A stretch of DNA of 8,381 nucleotides from an uncultured Jannaschia sp. (GTDB lineage Bacteria > Pseudomonadota > Alphaproteobacteria > Rhodobacterales > Rhodobacteraceae). The DNA is taken from contig CALFSY010000281.1 in NCBI GenBank assembly GCA_937916365.1, forward strand, positions 1 through 8,381. The letters run 5' to 3'. The position numbers and the translations under genes are program-made. Below are positions 1 to 5,871 of the stretch, in pieces (the first letter of the stretch is position 1; every line of letters begins with the position of its first letter). Under the pieces are notes generated by a model, which was not told where the DNA came from, ran no database searches, and was given only the letters and a program-made list of their open reading frames with translations.

Positions 1-2
1 TT

Positions 3-65
3 GATTCGGCGATTCATGAACGACGCGAACGCCCAAACCCTTGCACACCGCCGTTTGCGGAATAA
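3..65 (+). CDS. Possible C-terminal end of an unidentified upstream gene (partial)
   Basis: The reading frame beginning at base 3 is open from the window edge to a TAA at 63-65. It would encode the last 20 residues of a protein, ending in PNPCTPPFAE. The support is indirect: a GC-rich hairpin with a T run lies about 35 bases past this stop, as expected downstream of a plus-strand gene. The other two plus frames fit less well: one has stops at once and the other runs on into secG out of frame. Twenty residues are too few to recognise a family. The stretch could also be non-coding. Confidence 0.3.
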   Translation, partial: DSAIHERRERPNPCTPPFAE

Positions 66-100
66 AGCATTGGGCTCGGGCCCCATCACGTGTGGCGATC

Positions 101-136
101 ATGCGCCGCCCCCTTGCGGGGCGGCGGCGCATTTTA
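101..136 (+). terminator. Probable Rho-independent terminator upstream of secG
   Basis: The ten bases at 101-110 (ATGCGCCGCC) pair perfectly with 123-132. Three more C:G pairs are possible inside, with a small bulge and a short loop around TTGC. The stem is followed directly by TTTTA. The T run is short, but the very GC-rich stem and its position between a candidate upstream stop (63-65) and the secG leader suit a terminator for plus-strand transcription. The opposite strand has no T run on its side. It may instead be a partial terminator or an mRNA-stabilising hairpin. Confidence 0.5.
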
Positions 137-186
137 TAGGTAAGCGGTGGATTATGGCCGCCGCGCCACGCCTATGGTGTGCATAC

Positions 187-191
187 AGGGA
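187..191 (+). promoter_or_regulatory. Ribosome binding site that sets the secG start
   Basis: AGGGA lies 8 bases before the ATG at 200. It favours that ATG over the in-frame ATG at 179, which would add seven residues not expected in SecG and has no Shine-Dalgarno sequence in front of it. Confidence 0.6.
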
Positions 192-199
192 CCCCGCGA

Positions 200-568
200 A
201 TGGAAAATGTGCTTCTTATCATCCACCTGATTTTGGCGGTATGTTTGATTGGTATTGTGTTGTTGCAACGATCCGAAGGCGGCGGATTGGGGCTGGGCGG
301 CGGTGGTGGCGGTGTGGTCACCGGGCGACAGGCGGCGACGGCATTGGGAAAACTAACTTGGGTTTTTGCCGCCGCGTTTTTGGCAACCTCAATCACGTTG
401 ACCATTCTTGCGGCGCGCAATGCGTCTGCGTTTGATCCGGTGTTGGCCCCGCTAAGCGATGGGGCGGAAACGCCCGCCGTCAATGATGGGGCGGATGCGC
501 CGCCGGCATCTGATCTTTTGCCACCGCCGTCTACGGATGCGCCGGCCCTACCGCCGCGCACGGAATAA
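200..568 (+). CDS. secG: SecG, protein-export membrane protein
   Basis: This is the small accessory subunit of the SecYEG translocon in the inner membrane. It assists SecA-driven export of unfolded preproteins. The 122-residue product starts MENVLLIIHLILAVCLIGIV, the first membrane segment (about residues 2-22). The SecG signature LLQRSEGGGLG follows, leading into an unbroken glycine run at about 27-38. A second hydrophobic segment covers about 52-71. The remaining ~45 residues are acidic and rich in Pro and Ala, an extension that alphaproteobacterial SecG proteins commonly carry and that is probably disordered. The start at 200 is chosen from its AGGGA site and the usual MENV-type N-terminus; an in-frame ATG at 179 is less likely. 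It is followed by pyrG on the same strand after 185 bases, a pairing familiar in alphaproteobacteria. Confidence 0.95.
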   Translation: MENVLLIIHLILAVCLIGIVLLQRSEGGGLGLGGGGGGVVTGRQAATALGKLTWVFAAAFLATSITLTILAARNASAFDPVLAPLSDGAETPAVNDGADAPPASDLLPPPSTDAPALPPRTE

Positions 569-680
569 GACGTATTTTTCATATATTTGGCGCCTACGCT
601 AGATATGTAACCTGTATCTTGCGGTTGCACCCCGAATCCCATTACACTCAAACCCCGTGGAAAGCGTAGGGATAGGCATG

Positions 681-710
681 GTGATTGCGGTGCAATCACG
701 CAATTTTTGC
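681..710 (+). promoter_or_regulatory. Perfect 8-bp hairpin/palindrome with T run in the secG-pyrG gap
   Basis: GTGATTGC (681-688) and GCAATCAC (692-699) form a perfect stem around the triplet GGT. The next bases, GCAATTTTTGC (700-710), contain five T's and a second small stem of GCAA with TTGC. The second GCAA could also pair with the TTGC inside the first arm, so alternative structures are possible. It lies 44-73 bases before the pyrG ATG. It could be a weak terminator after secG, an attenuator in the pyrG leader, or a dimeric operator. The sequence alone does not decide between these. The rest of the 569-753 gap shows no convincing promoter or small gene. Confidence 0.4.
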
Positions 711-753
711 CTGCGCGTCCGCCGACACGGGGGCAAAAGGTGCTTAATAAAAA

Positions 754-2397
754 ATGGCGCGCTTCATTTTCATAACCGGTGGGGTTGTATCGTCACTGGG
801 CAAAGGGTTGGCCTCGGCCGCGTTGGGCGCGTTGTTGCAGGCGCGGGGGTTTAGTGTGCGCCTGCGCAAACTTGACCCCTACCTTAACGTTGACCCTGGC
901 ACGATGAGCCCGTTTGAACATGGCGAGGTGTTTGTGACCGACGATGGCGCAGAAACCGACCTGGACCTGGGCCATTACGAACGCTTCACCGGTGTGGCCC
1001 CCCGCAAAACCGATAGCATCAGCGCCGGGCGCATTTATTCCAATGTGTTAGAGCGTGAACGCCGTGGCGATTACTTGGGCAAAACAATACAGGTCATTCC
1101 CCATGTGACCGATGAGATCAAAAATTTCATTCGTATTGGTGAAGATGAGGTTGATTTCATGCTGTGTGAAATCGGCGGCACCGTGGGCGATATTGAAGGG
1201 TTGCCGTTTTTTGAAGCGATCCGTCAATTCGCCCAAGATAAACCGCGCGGACAGTGCATTTTTATGCACCTGACGTTGCTGCCCTTTATCGCGGCCAGCG
1301 GTGAATTAAAAACCAAACCCACCCAACACAGTGTGAAGGAGCTGCGGTCCATCGGGATCACCCCCGATATTTTGGTATGTCGGTCCGAACAGGCCATTCC
1401 CCGAAAAGAACGCGATAAATTGGCATTGTTTTGCAACGTGCGCCCCGATGCCGTGATCGCCGCCCAAGATCTGCGATCAATTTACCAGGCGCCCCTGGCC
1501 TATCACCACGAAGGATTGGATCAGGCGGTGTTAGATGCGTTTCAAATCAACCCGGCCCCCCGCCCGGATTTGCACGTTTGGCACGATGTGGCAGACCGCC
1601 TTGCCCACCCCGAGGGCGAGGTGCGCGTGGCCATCGTGGGCAAATATACGCAACTGGAAGATGCGTATAAATCCATCGCCGAGGCATTAACCCACGGCGG
1701 CCTGGCCAATCGTGTGCGGGTGCAGGCCGAATGGATTGATGCCGAAACGTTTGAGGTCAACGATTGCACACCCCATCTAGAAGGGTTCGACGCCATTCTT
1801 GTGCCAGGCGGGTTTGGCGAACGGGGCAGCGAAGGTAAAATAAATGCGGCCAAATTTGCCCGAACTCGGAATGTGCCCTATTTGGGTATTTGTCTAGGGA
1901 TGCAGATGGCCGTGATCGAGGCCGCGCGCAACCTGGCCGACCTCAACGATGCTGGATCCGAAGAATTCGACCATGAAGCAGGGAAAAAACGTTTTACGCC
2001 GGTTGTTTATCACCTCAAAGATTGGGTATCGGGCAATCACAAAATCGAACGCACGCTGACCGACGGCAAAGGGGGCACGATGCGGTTAGGGGCGTATGAC
2101 GCCGTGTTGACCGAAGGGTCGCGCGCGGCCACTGTGTATGGCACCACCACAATCCAAGAACGCCACCGACACCGCTATGAGGTAGATATCCAATACCGCC
2201 AAATGTTAGAGGCACACGGCATTGTATTTTCCGGCATGTCGCCCGACGGACGCCTACCAGAAATTGTTGAGGTCGCAAACCACCCTTGGTTCATCGGGGT
2301 GCAATTTCACCCGGAACTAAAATCAAAACCTTTTGCACCACACCCCCTGTTCCGCGATTTTATCCGCGCTGCAAAGGAAAATTCGCGTTTGGTATGA
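754..2397 (+). CDS. pyrG: CTP synthase
   Basis: This cytosolic enzyme makes CTP from UTP, ATP and glutamine, the last step of de novo pyrimidine nucleotide synthesis. It is full length at 547 residues (the E. coli enzyme has 545). The N-terminal synthase domain (about 1-270) opens with FIFITGGVVSSLGKGLAS, holding the ATP loop with Lys18. Asp71 and Glu139 (in EIGGTVGDIEG) match the Mg-binding acidic residues. The class I glutaminase domain (about 290-540) carries the nucleophile Cys380 in GICLGMQ and the partner residues His519 and Glu521 in QFHPE. No key residue is missing. The start is fixed by the conserved N-terminus; a loose purine-rich site (AAAAGG, 735-740) lies 13 bases upstream. The TGA is 8 bases from the stop of a convergent gene. 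CTP-dependent control could act through the hairpin at 681-710, but that is inference. Confidence 0.98.
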   Translation: MARFIFITGGVVSSLGKGLASAALGALLQARGFSVRLRKLDPYLNVDPGTMSPFEHGEVFVTDDGAETDLDLGHYERFTGVAPRKTDSISAGRIYSNVLERERRGDYLGKTIQVIPHVTDEIKNFIRIGEDEVDFMLCEIGGTVGDIEGLPFFEAIRQFAQDKPRGQCIFMHLTLLPFIAASGELKTKPTQHSVKELRSIGITPDILVCRSEQAIPRKERDKLALFCNVRPDAVIAAQDLRSIYQAPLAYHHEGLDQAVLDAFQINPAPRPDLHVWHDVADRLAHPEGEVRVAIVGKYTQLEDAYKSIAEALTHGGLANRVRVQAEWIDAETFEVNDCTPHLEGFDAILVPGGFGERGSEGKINAAKFARTRNVPYLGICLGMQMAVIEAARNLADLNDAGSEEFDHEAGKKRFTPVVYHLKDWVSGNHKIERTLTDGKGGTMRLGAYDAVLTEGSRAATVYGTTTIQERHRHRYEVDIQYRQMLEAHGIVFSGMSPDGRLPEIVEVANHPWFIGVQFHPELKSKPFAPHPLFRDFIRAAKENSRLV

Positions 2398-2405
2398 CGC
2401 CCGAT

Positions 2406-3662
2406 CTATAGATTTTCGTGAATGGTGATGACTTCGTCCCGAATGATTGCGGCAATCACACGGCAATCGTCCACTGAAAAGGTCAGCGGCAAGCGCATAT
2501 CCATCAACCCCGCAAGTATGGCATCGGTGTTAGGTAAACATTGCATCGGCGCATACTGCCAACTGTCATAGCGTGAAGTAAAGGCGACGGGTTCCTGCGC
2601 CCCAAACCACTTCAATTCGACCCCTCGCGTGGCACAAGCCGCGATCAAATGTTGGATCGCATCCTGTGGAAAAGTTGGGAGTAAAAATTGAAACGATGAT
2701 CCCACAAGCGTTTCCTTTGCCGAACGTTCAATGATGTGCAGCCCCGGCGTATTGCGCACCCCGCTTTCGAGTGTGTGATACAGTGTATTCCATCGCACCA
2801 CCTGTTGGGGCAATGCGGCAAGCTGCGGGCGCAGAATTGCGGCCCGTAAATTATCCATCCGGCCCGATACATTCGGCGTCACATATTTGACTTTTTCGAA
2901 CCTATCCACAGGGGGGGCAGCCAGATGTCGGGCGAAAAGCATATAACTTCCCGATAAAACGGTGGCTTTGGCCATAATATCAGGGTCATCGGTGGTTAGC
3001 ATACCACCCTCCCCGGAATTGATGTGTTTATAAGTCTGTGTAGAATAACACCCGATGATCCCATGGCGCCCCGATGGCACGCCATCCCACGCCGCACCCA
3101 TGGTGTGGGCGCAATCTTCGATCACGGCGATTTTTGCCTGGGCGCATATGTCCATCAACCGATCCATATTGCAGATATGCCCGCGCATGTGGCTAAGCAG
3201 TAAAACCTTTGCACCACTGGCCCGTGCTTTTCCCATCAAATCATTGAAATCAATGGTGAGGTCTGGGGTAATGTCCACGAAAATAGGGTCTGCGCCGACA
3301 CTGGCGATTGCCCCGGGCACAGGGGCCAGGGTAAAGGCGTTTGATAACACCTTATCACCATGCCCCACGCCCAAGGCGCGCAACGCGCACCCCATGGCAT
3401 ACCCGCCCGACGCCACAGCCAGCGCATATTTTGCGCCTGTGAAATTGGCAAATTCCTGCTCTAACAGGGCGGTTTCCCCCGCCTCACCCTCGGTCACGTT
3501 ATAGCGATGCAATCGCCCATGGCGCAGCACCTCAACCGCGGCTGCAATGCCGGATTCGGGAATGGGTTCTTGCTGTGTGAAGCTGCCGGTAAAGATGGGT
3601 TTTTCCATAACAACAGGCTTTACGCTTTCAAAGCGCCGCGTCAATGGGAATGCTATGCCCAT
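2406..3662 (-). CDS. DegT/DnrJ/EryC1/StrS-family PLP-dependent aminotransferase
   Basis: This is a fold-type I aminotransferase of the family that aminates keto-sugars or related carbonyl compounds, usually with glutamate or glutamine as donor. Numbering from the 418-residue form, SGG (85-87) lies in the PLP-phosphate region. Asp183 in EDCAHTMGA should contact the PLP ring nitrogen. Lys212 in TYKHINSGEGG is the Schiff-base lysine in the usual setting before GEGG. The fold is complete and looks active. The start is uncertain: ATG 3662 lies 11 bases after the gph stop, but neither it nor the internal ATG at 3608 has a clear ribosome site. Starting at 3608 begins the protein MEKPIFTGSFTQQEPIPE, which looks like the natural N-terminus and leaves 400 residues. 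It is probably co-transcribed with the HAD phosphatase upstream. No other sugar-nucleotide genes accompany it, so the substrate is unknown. Confidence 0.88.
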   Translation of the reverse strand: MGIAFPLTRRFESVKPVVMEKPIFTGSFTQQEPIPESGIAAAVEVLRHGRLHRYNVTEGEAGETALLEQEFANFTGAKYALAVASGGYAMGCALRALGVGHGDKVLSNAFTLAPVPGAIASVGADPIFVDITPDLTIDFNDLMGKARASGAKVLLLSHMRGHICNMDRLMDICAQAKIAVIEDCAHTMGAAWDGVPSGRHGIIGCYSTQTYKHINSGEGGMLTTDDPDIMAKATVLSGSYMLFARHLAAPPVDRFEKVKYVTPNVSGRMDNLRAAILRPQLAALPQQVVRWNTLYHTLESGVRNTPGLHIIERSAKETLVGSSFQFLLPTFPQDAIQHLIAACATRGVELKWFGAQEPVAFTSRYDSWQYAPMQCLPNTDAILAGLMDMRLPLTFSVDDCRVIAAIIRDEVITIHENL

Positions 3663-3673
3663 GGGGGCGTGTT

Positions 3674-4351
3674 CTAGGTATTAGGGATAATCCGATCAAC
3701 CACGTCATCCAACATGTCGTAGTGATCAAGGGTTGCATCCGGGGCCAACGTGGCCACATCTGCGCCCATTGGCCCGAATGTCACCAAAACCGCGGGAATG
3801 CCGCAGGCGTGCGCGGTATCGCGGTCTGTGATTGTATCGCCGATCAGACAGGCGCGCGCACGGTTCCCCCCCGCACGGTCAATCGCCGCCCACAGCGGTG
3901 CGGGATCGGGTTTACGGGTGGGTAACGTATCGGCCCCGATCAGCGTGGCAAAGGTATCGCGCACGCCTAGGCGCCTTAATAATTGATCGGCCAGTTCTTC
4001 GGGTTTGTTGGTGCACACGCCCAGTGTGATGCCCCGTGCGCGCAATCGCGCCAACGCGGGCTTAACCCCTTCATATAGGACTGTGTGATGATCAATCGCT
4101 TCACCATACGCCGAAAGCAATAAGGGATAGCCCTGGTCGACCATGGCCGCGCCCGCCGCGTCCGCCAACCCCGCGCGATCGGCGGCCAAGCGTAACATCG
4201 CGCGCCCCCCGCGCAACGCGGTTGTGTCATCACGCCCGGGGATTAACCGCGCCGCAATACCCATGGTATCCAACGCCACATTTGCGGCGGCGATCAAATC
4301 ACCGCTGGTATTGGCCAACGTGCCGTCCAGATCAAAAATGACGCACCGCAT
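3674..4351 (-). CDS. gph: HAD-family phosphatase, phosphoglycolate phosphatase-like (Gph)
   Basis: This is a haloacid-dehalogenase-superfamily phosphatase of subfamily IA, 225 residues, the normal length for Gph. All four motifs are present: DLDGTLANTS with nucleophile Asp7 and acid/base Asp9; CTNKP with Thr114; Lys147 in TRKPDP; and GDTITDRDTA with Asp172 and Asp176 for Mg. The helical cap lies between motifs I and II. Gph removes phosphate from 2-phosphoglycolate formed by DNA repair or Rubisco, but proteins with this motif set also include the MurNAc-6-phosphate phosphatase MupP and other sugar phosphatases. Placement next to glmU-glmS makes an amino-sugar role possible. The start is secure: AAGGA (4364-4360) lies 8 bases before the ATG. 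The gene is divergent from glmU and leads into the aminotransferase 11 bases downstream. The family call is firm; the substrate is not. Confidence 0.85.
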   Translation of the reverse strand: MRCVIFDLDGTLANTSGDLIAAANVALDTMGIAARLIPGRDDTTALRGGRAMLRLAADRAGLADAAGAAMVDQGYPLLLSAYGEAIDHHTVLYEGVKPALARLRARGITLGVCTNKPEELADQLLRRLGVRDTFATLIGADTLPTRKPDPAPLWAAIDRAGGNRARACLIGDTITDRDTAHACGIPAVLVTFGPMGADVATLAPDATLDHYDMLDDVVDRIIPNT

Positions 4352-4359
4352 ATTATTTG

Positions 4360-4364
4360 TCCTT
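4360..4364 (-). promoter_or_regulatory. Ribosome binding site of gph
   Basis: AAGGA on the minus strand, 8 bases before the ATG at 4351, a near-ideal Shine-Dalgarno sequence that fixes the gph start. Confidence 0.7.
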
Positions 4365-4368
4365 ATCT

Positions 4369-4412
4369 TTGGGTAAACATTCGCACCCTTGTGTTACAGT
4401 GCGTTGGGTAAA
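4369..4412. repeat. Two direct copies of TTGGGTAAA in the gph/glmU divergent region
   Basis: Identical 9-mers lie at 4369-4377 and 4404-4412, 35 bases start to start, close to a little over three helical turns. They are in the only intergenic space shared by the two divergent gene pairs. This is the arrangement expected of a repeated regulator site, but no known consensus is recognised and chance is not excluded. Confidence 0.35.
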
Positions 4413-4427
4413 GTGACCGTGCGCGGG

Positions 4428-4455
4428 TTGCACCGCCCCGGACCTTCGTTAATAC
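4428..4455 (+). promoter_or_regulatory. Weak candidate promoter for glmU-glmS
   Basis: TTGCAC (4428-4433) and TAATAC (4450-4455) are 16 bases apart and resemble a sigma-70 pair, though the -10 match is poor. Transcription would start near 4462. That is downstream of the first in-frame ATG (4459), consistent with translation of glmU from 4486. Confidence 0.25.
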
Positions 4456-4476
4456 AAAATGAAAAACAAAGGTAGC

Positions 4477-4479
4477 AGG
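4477..4479 (+). promoter_or_regulatory. Ribosome binding site favouring the glmU start at 4486
   Basis: AGG lies 6 bases before the ATG at 4486, within AAAGGTAGCAGG (4468-4479). The longer in-frame ATG at 4459 has no purine-rich site in front of it. Confidence 0.45.
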
Positions 4480-4485
4480 CATTTC

Positions 4486-5868
4486 ATGGATATGGATATT
4501 GCGCAGGCCCCCCGCGCCATGGCCTTGGTCGTTCTTGCCGCCGGCGCGGGCACACGCATGGCGTCCGACATTCCCAAACCTTTGCATCCTTTGGGCGGGG
4601 TGCCATTGTTGGCCCATGCTTTGGCAGCTGGGGCGGCGTTAAACCCTGTGAAAACCATTGTTATCACCGGCCACGGGGCTGATGCCGTGGAAAACGCCGT
4701 GGACGAATGGGCCCCAAATGCAATCTGCGTGCGTCAAACCGCACAGCTTGGCACGGGACACGCAGTTTTGCAGGCGACACAAGCATTGGCAGGGTTCGAT
4801 GGTGATGTGATTGTGTTGTATGCCGATACACCATTCATATCCCATGATACATTGCGTGCGATGCAGCACGCGCGCAACGCGCACGATGTTGTCGTTTTGG
4901 GTTTTACGGCCACCATCCCCGGCGGATATGGACGATTGATTTTAGAGGGCCACAGGCTGATCAAAATTGTTGAGGCGAAAGATGCAACGCCCCAGGAACG
5001 GCAGGTTACCACCTGTAATTCCGGGCTTTTGATGGCGGATGCCGTAACATTGATGCGGTTGTTGGCCCAAGTAACGCCCGGCAATGCCGCCGGTGAATAT
5101 TATCTAACCGATGTGCCCGCCCTCGCCGTGGAAGAGGGGTTATCAACCACGGCCATTTTGTGCGACGAAAAAGAAACGCTTGGCATCAATACCCGGGCGG
5201 AACTTGCCGTCGCCGAAGCCACGTTTCAGGCGCAGCGGCGTGCGCAGATGTTGGCCGATGGGGTGGCGTTGCTGGCCCCTGATACAGTGCACGTGGCGTT
5301 TGATACAGTGATTGAACGCGACACTGTAGTGGAACCTTATGTGGTGTTCGGGCTTGGGGTGCGGGTGGCTGGTGGTGCGCGCATTCGTGCCTTTTCGCAT
5401 TTAGAAGGTGCCGATGTGGGTGCGGGGGCCATTGTTGGCCCCTATGCCCGTTTGCGCCCGGGCACGCGCATCGCAAACACGGCCCGTGTTGGGAATTTTG
5501 TGGAAATAAAGGCGGCTGATATTGGTGATGCGGCCAAGGTTAATCACCTAAGCTATATTGGCGATGCGGCGGTTGGGGCGGGCGCAAACATCGGCGCGGG
5601 CACTGTGACGTGCAATTATGACGGCGTGATGAAACATCGCACCGTGATTGGCAAAAACGCCTTTGTGGGATCGGATACAATGCTGGTTGCCCCCGTTACC
5701 ATAGGCGACGGCGCGATCACCGCGTCGGGGTCGACCATAACACACGACGTGCCAGATGATGCCTTGGCCATCGCACGCGCGCGGCAGGTAACCAAACCGG
5801 GCCGTGCACATAAACTCATGGCGTGGCTGCGTGCCGTAAAGGCCGAAAAAACACATAAGAAAGGATAG
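4486..5868 (+). CDS. glmU: GlmU, bifunctional GlcN-1-P acetyltransferase / GlcNAc-1-P uridyltransferase
   Basis: GlmU acetylates glucosamine-1-phosphate and then couples it to UTP, giving UDP-GlcNAc for peptidoglycan and lipid A. From ATG 4486 it has 460 residues. The N-terminal pyrophosphorylase domain (about 11-235) has LAAGAGTRM with Arg24, Lys31 in IPKPLH, QLGTGHAV, Asp114 in YADTPF for Mg, and EYYLTDVPALA. The position that is Lys or Gln in many homologues (LAAGKGTRM) is Ala here. The C-terminal left-handed beta-helix shows hexapeptide repeats from about residue 275. It holds the catalytic His354 in KVNHLSYIGDA and the acetyl-CoA site GAGTVTCNYDG. The start at 4486 is preferred to 4459 because of its ribosome site; 4492 is also possible. 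Its last codons contain the ribosome site of glmS, 3 bases downstream. Confidence 0.96.
   Translation: MDMDIAQAPRAMALVVLAAGAGTRMASDIPKPLHPLGGVPLLAHALAAGAALNPVKTIVITGHGADAVENAVDEWAPNAICVRQTAQLGTGHAVLQATQALAGFDGDVIVLYADTPFISHDTLRAMQHARNAHDVVVLGFTATIPGGYGRLILEGHRLIKIVEAKDATPQERQVTTCNSGLLMADAVTLMRLLAQVTPGNAAGEYYLTDVPALAVEEGLSTTAILCDEKETLGINTRAELAVAEATFQAQRRAQMLADGVALLAPDTVHVAFDTVIERDTVVEPYVVFGLGVRVAGGARIRAFSHLEGADVGAGAIVGPYARLRPGTRIANTARVGNFVEIKAADIGDAAKVNHLSYIGDAAVGAGANIGAGTVTCNYDGVMKHRTVIGKNAFVGSDTMLVAPVTIGDGAITASGSTITHDVPDDALAIARARQVTKPGRAHKLMAWLRAVKAEKTHKKG
5861..5865 (+). promoter_or_regulatory. Ribosome binding site of glmS inside the end of glmU
   Basis: AAGGA overlaps the last codons of glmU and sits 6 bases before the glmS ATG. 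This indicates one mRNA and probable coupling of translation. There is no room for a glmS riboswitch-ribozyme in the 3-base gap. Confidence 0.7.
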
Positions 5869-5871
5869 CCC

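Noticed and set aside
3..15. Two GANTC (CcrM-type) methylation sites 3 bases apart at the window start
   Set aside because: GANTC sites are common in alphaproteobacterial DNA; two at a window edge with no identified promoter carry little information.
1..17. Minus-strand ATG at 17-15 that could begin a divergent gene running out of the window
   Set aside because: Only five codons are visible, there is no good ribosome site, and the hairpin with T run favours a plus-strand gene ending here.
1..435. 144-codon plus-strand open frame beginning with TTG at the window edge
   Set aside because: It spans the terminator hairpin and overlaps secG out of frame; its translation is low-complexity Arg, Cys, Trp and Gly with no recognisable domain.
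172..699. 175-codon minus-strand open frame opposite secG
   Set aside because: It is the antisense shadow of the glycine- and alanine-rich secG sequence, has no recognised domain, and lacks a ribosome site.
657..854. Small plus-strand frame in the secG-pyrG gap
   Set aside because: It runs about 100 bases into pyrG in another frame, crosses the 681-699 hairpin, and encodes nothing recognisable.
3055..3504. 149-codon plus-strand frame inside the aminotransferase gene
   Set aside because: It is a shadow of a clear, conserved coding sequence on the other strand.
5869..5871. Possible glmS ribozyme-riboswitch
   Set aside because: Only 3 bases separate glmU and glmS, and this ribozyme is typical of Gram-positive bacteria; there is no space for it.
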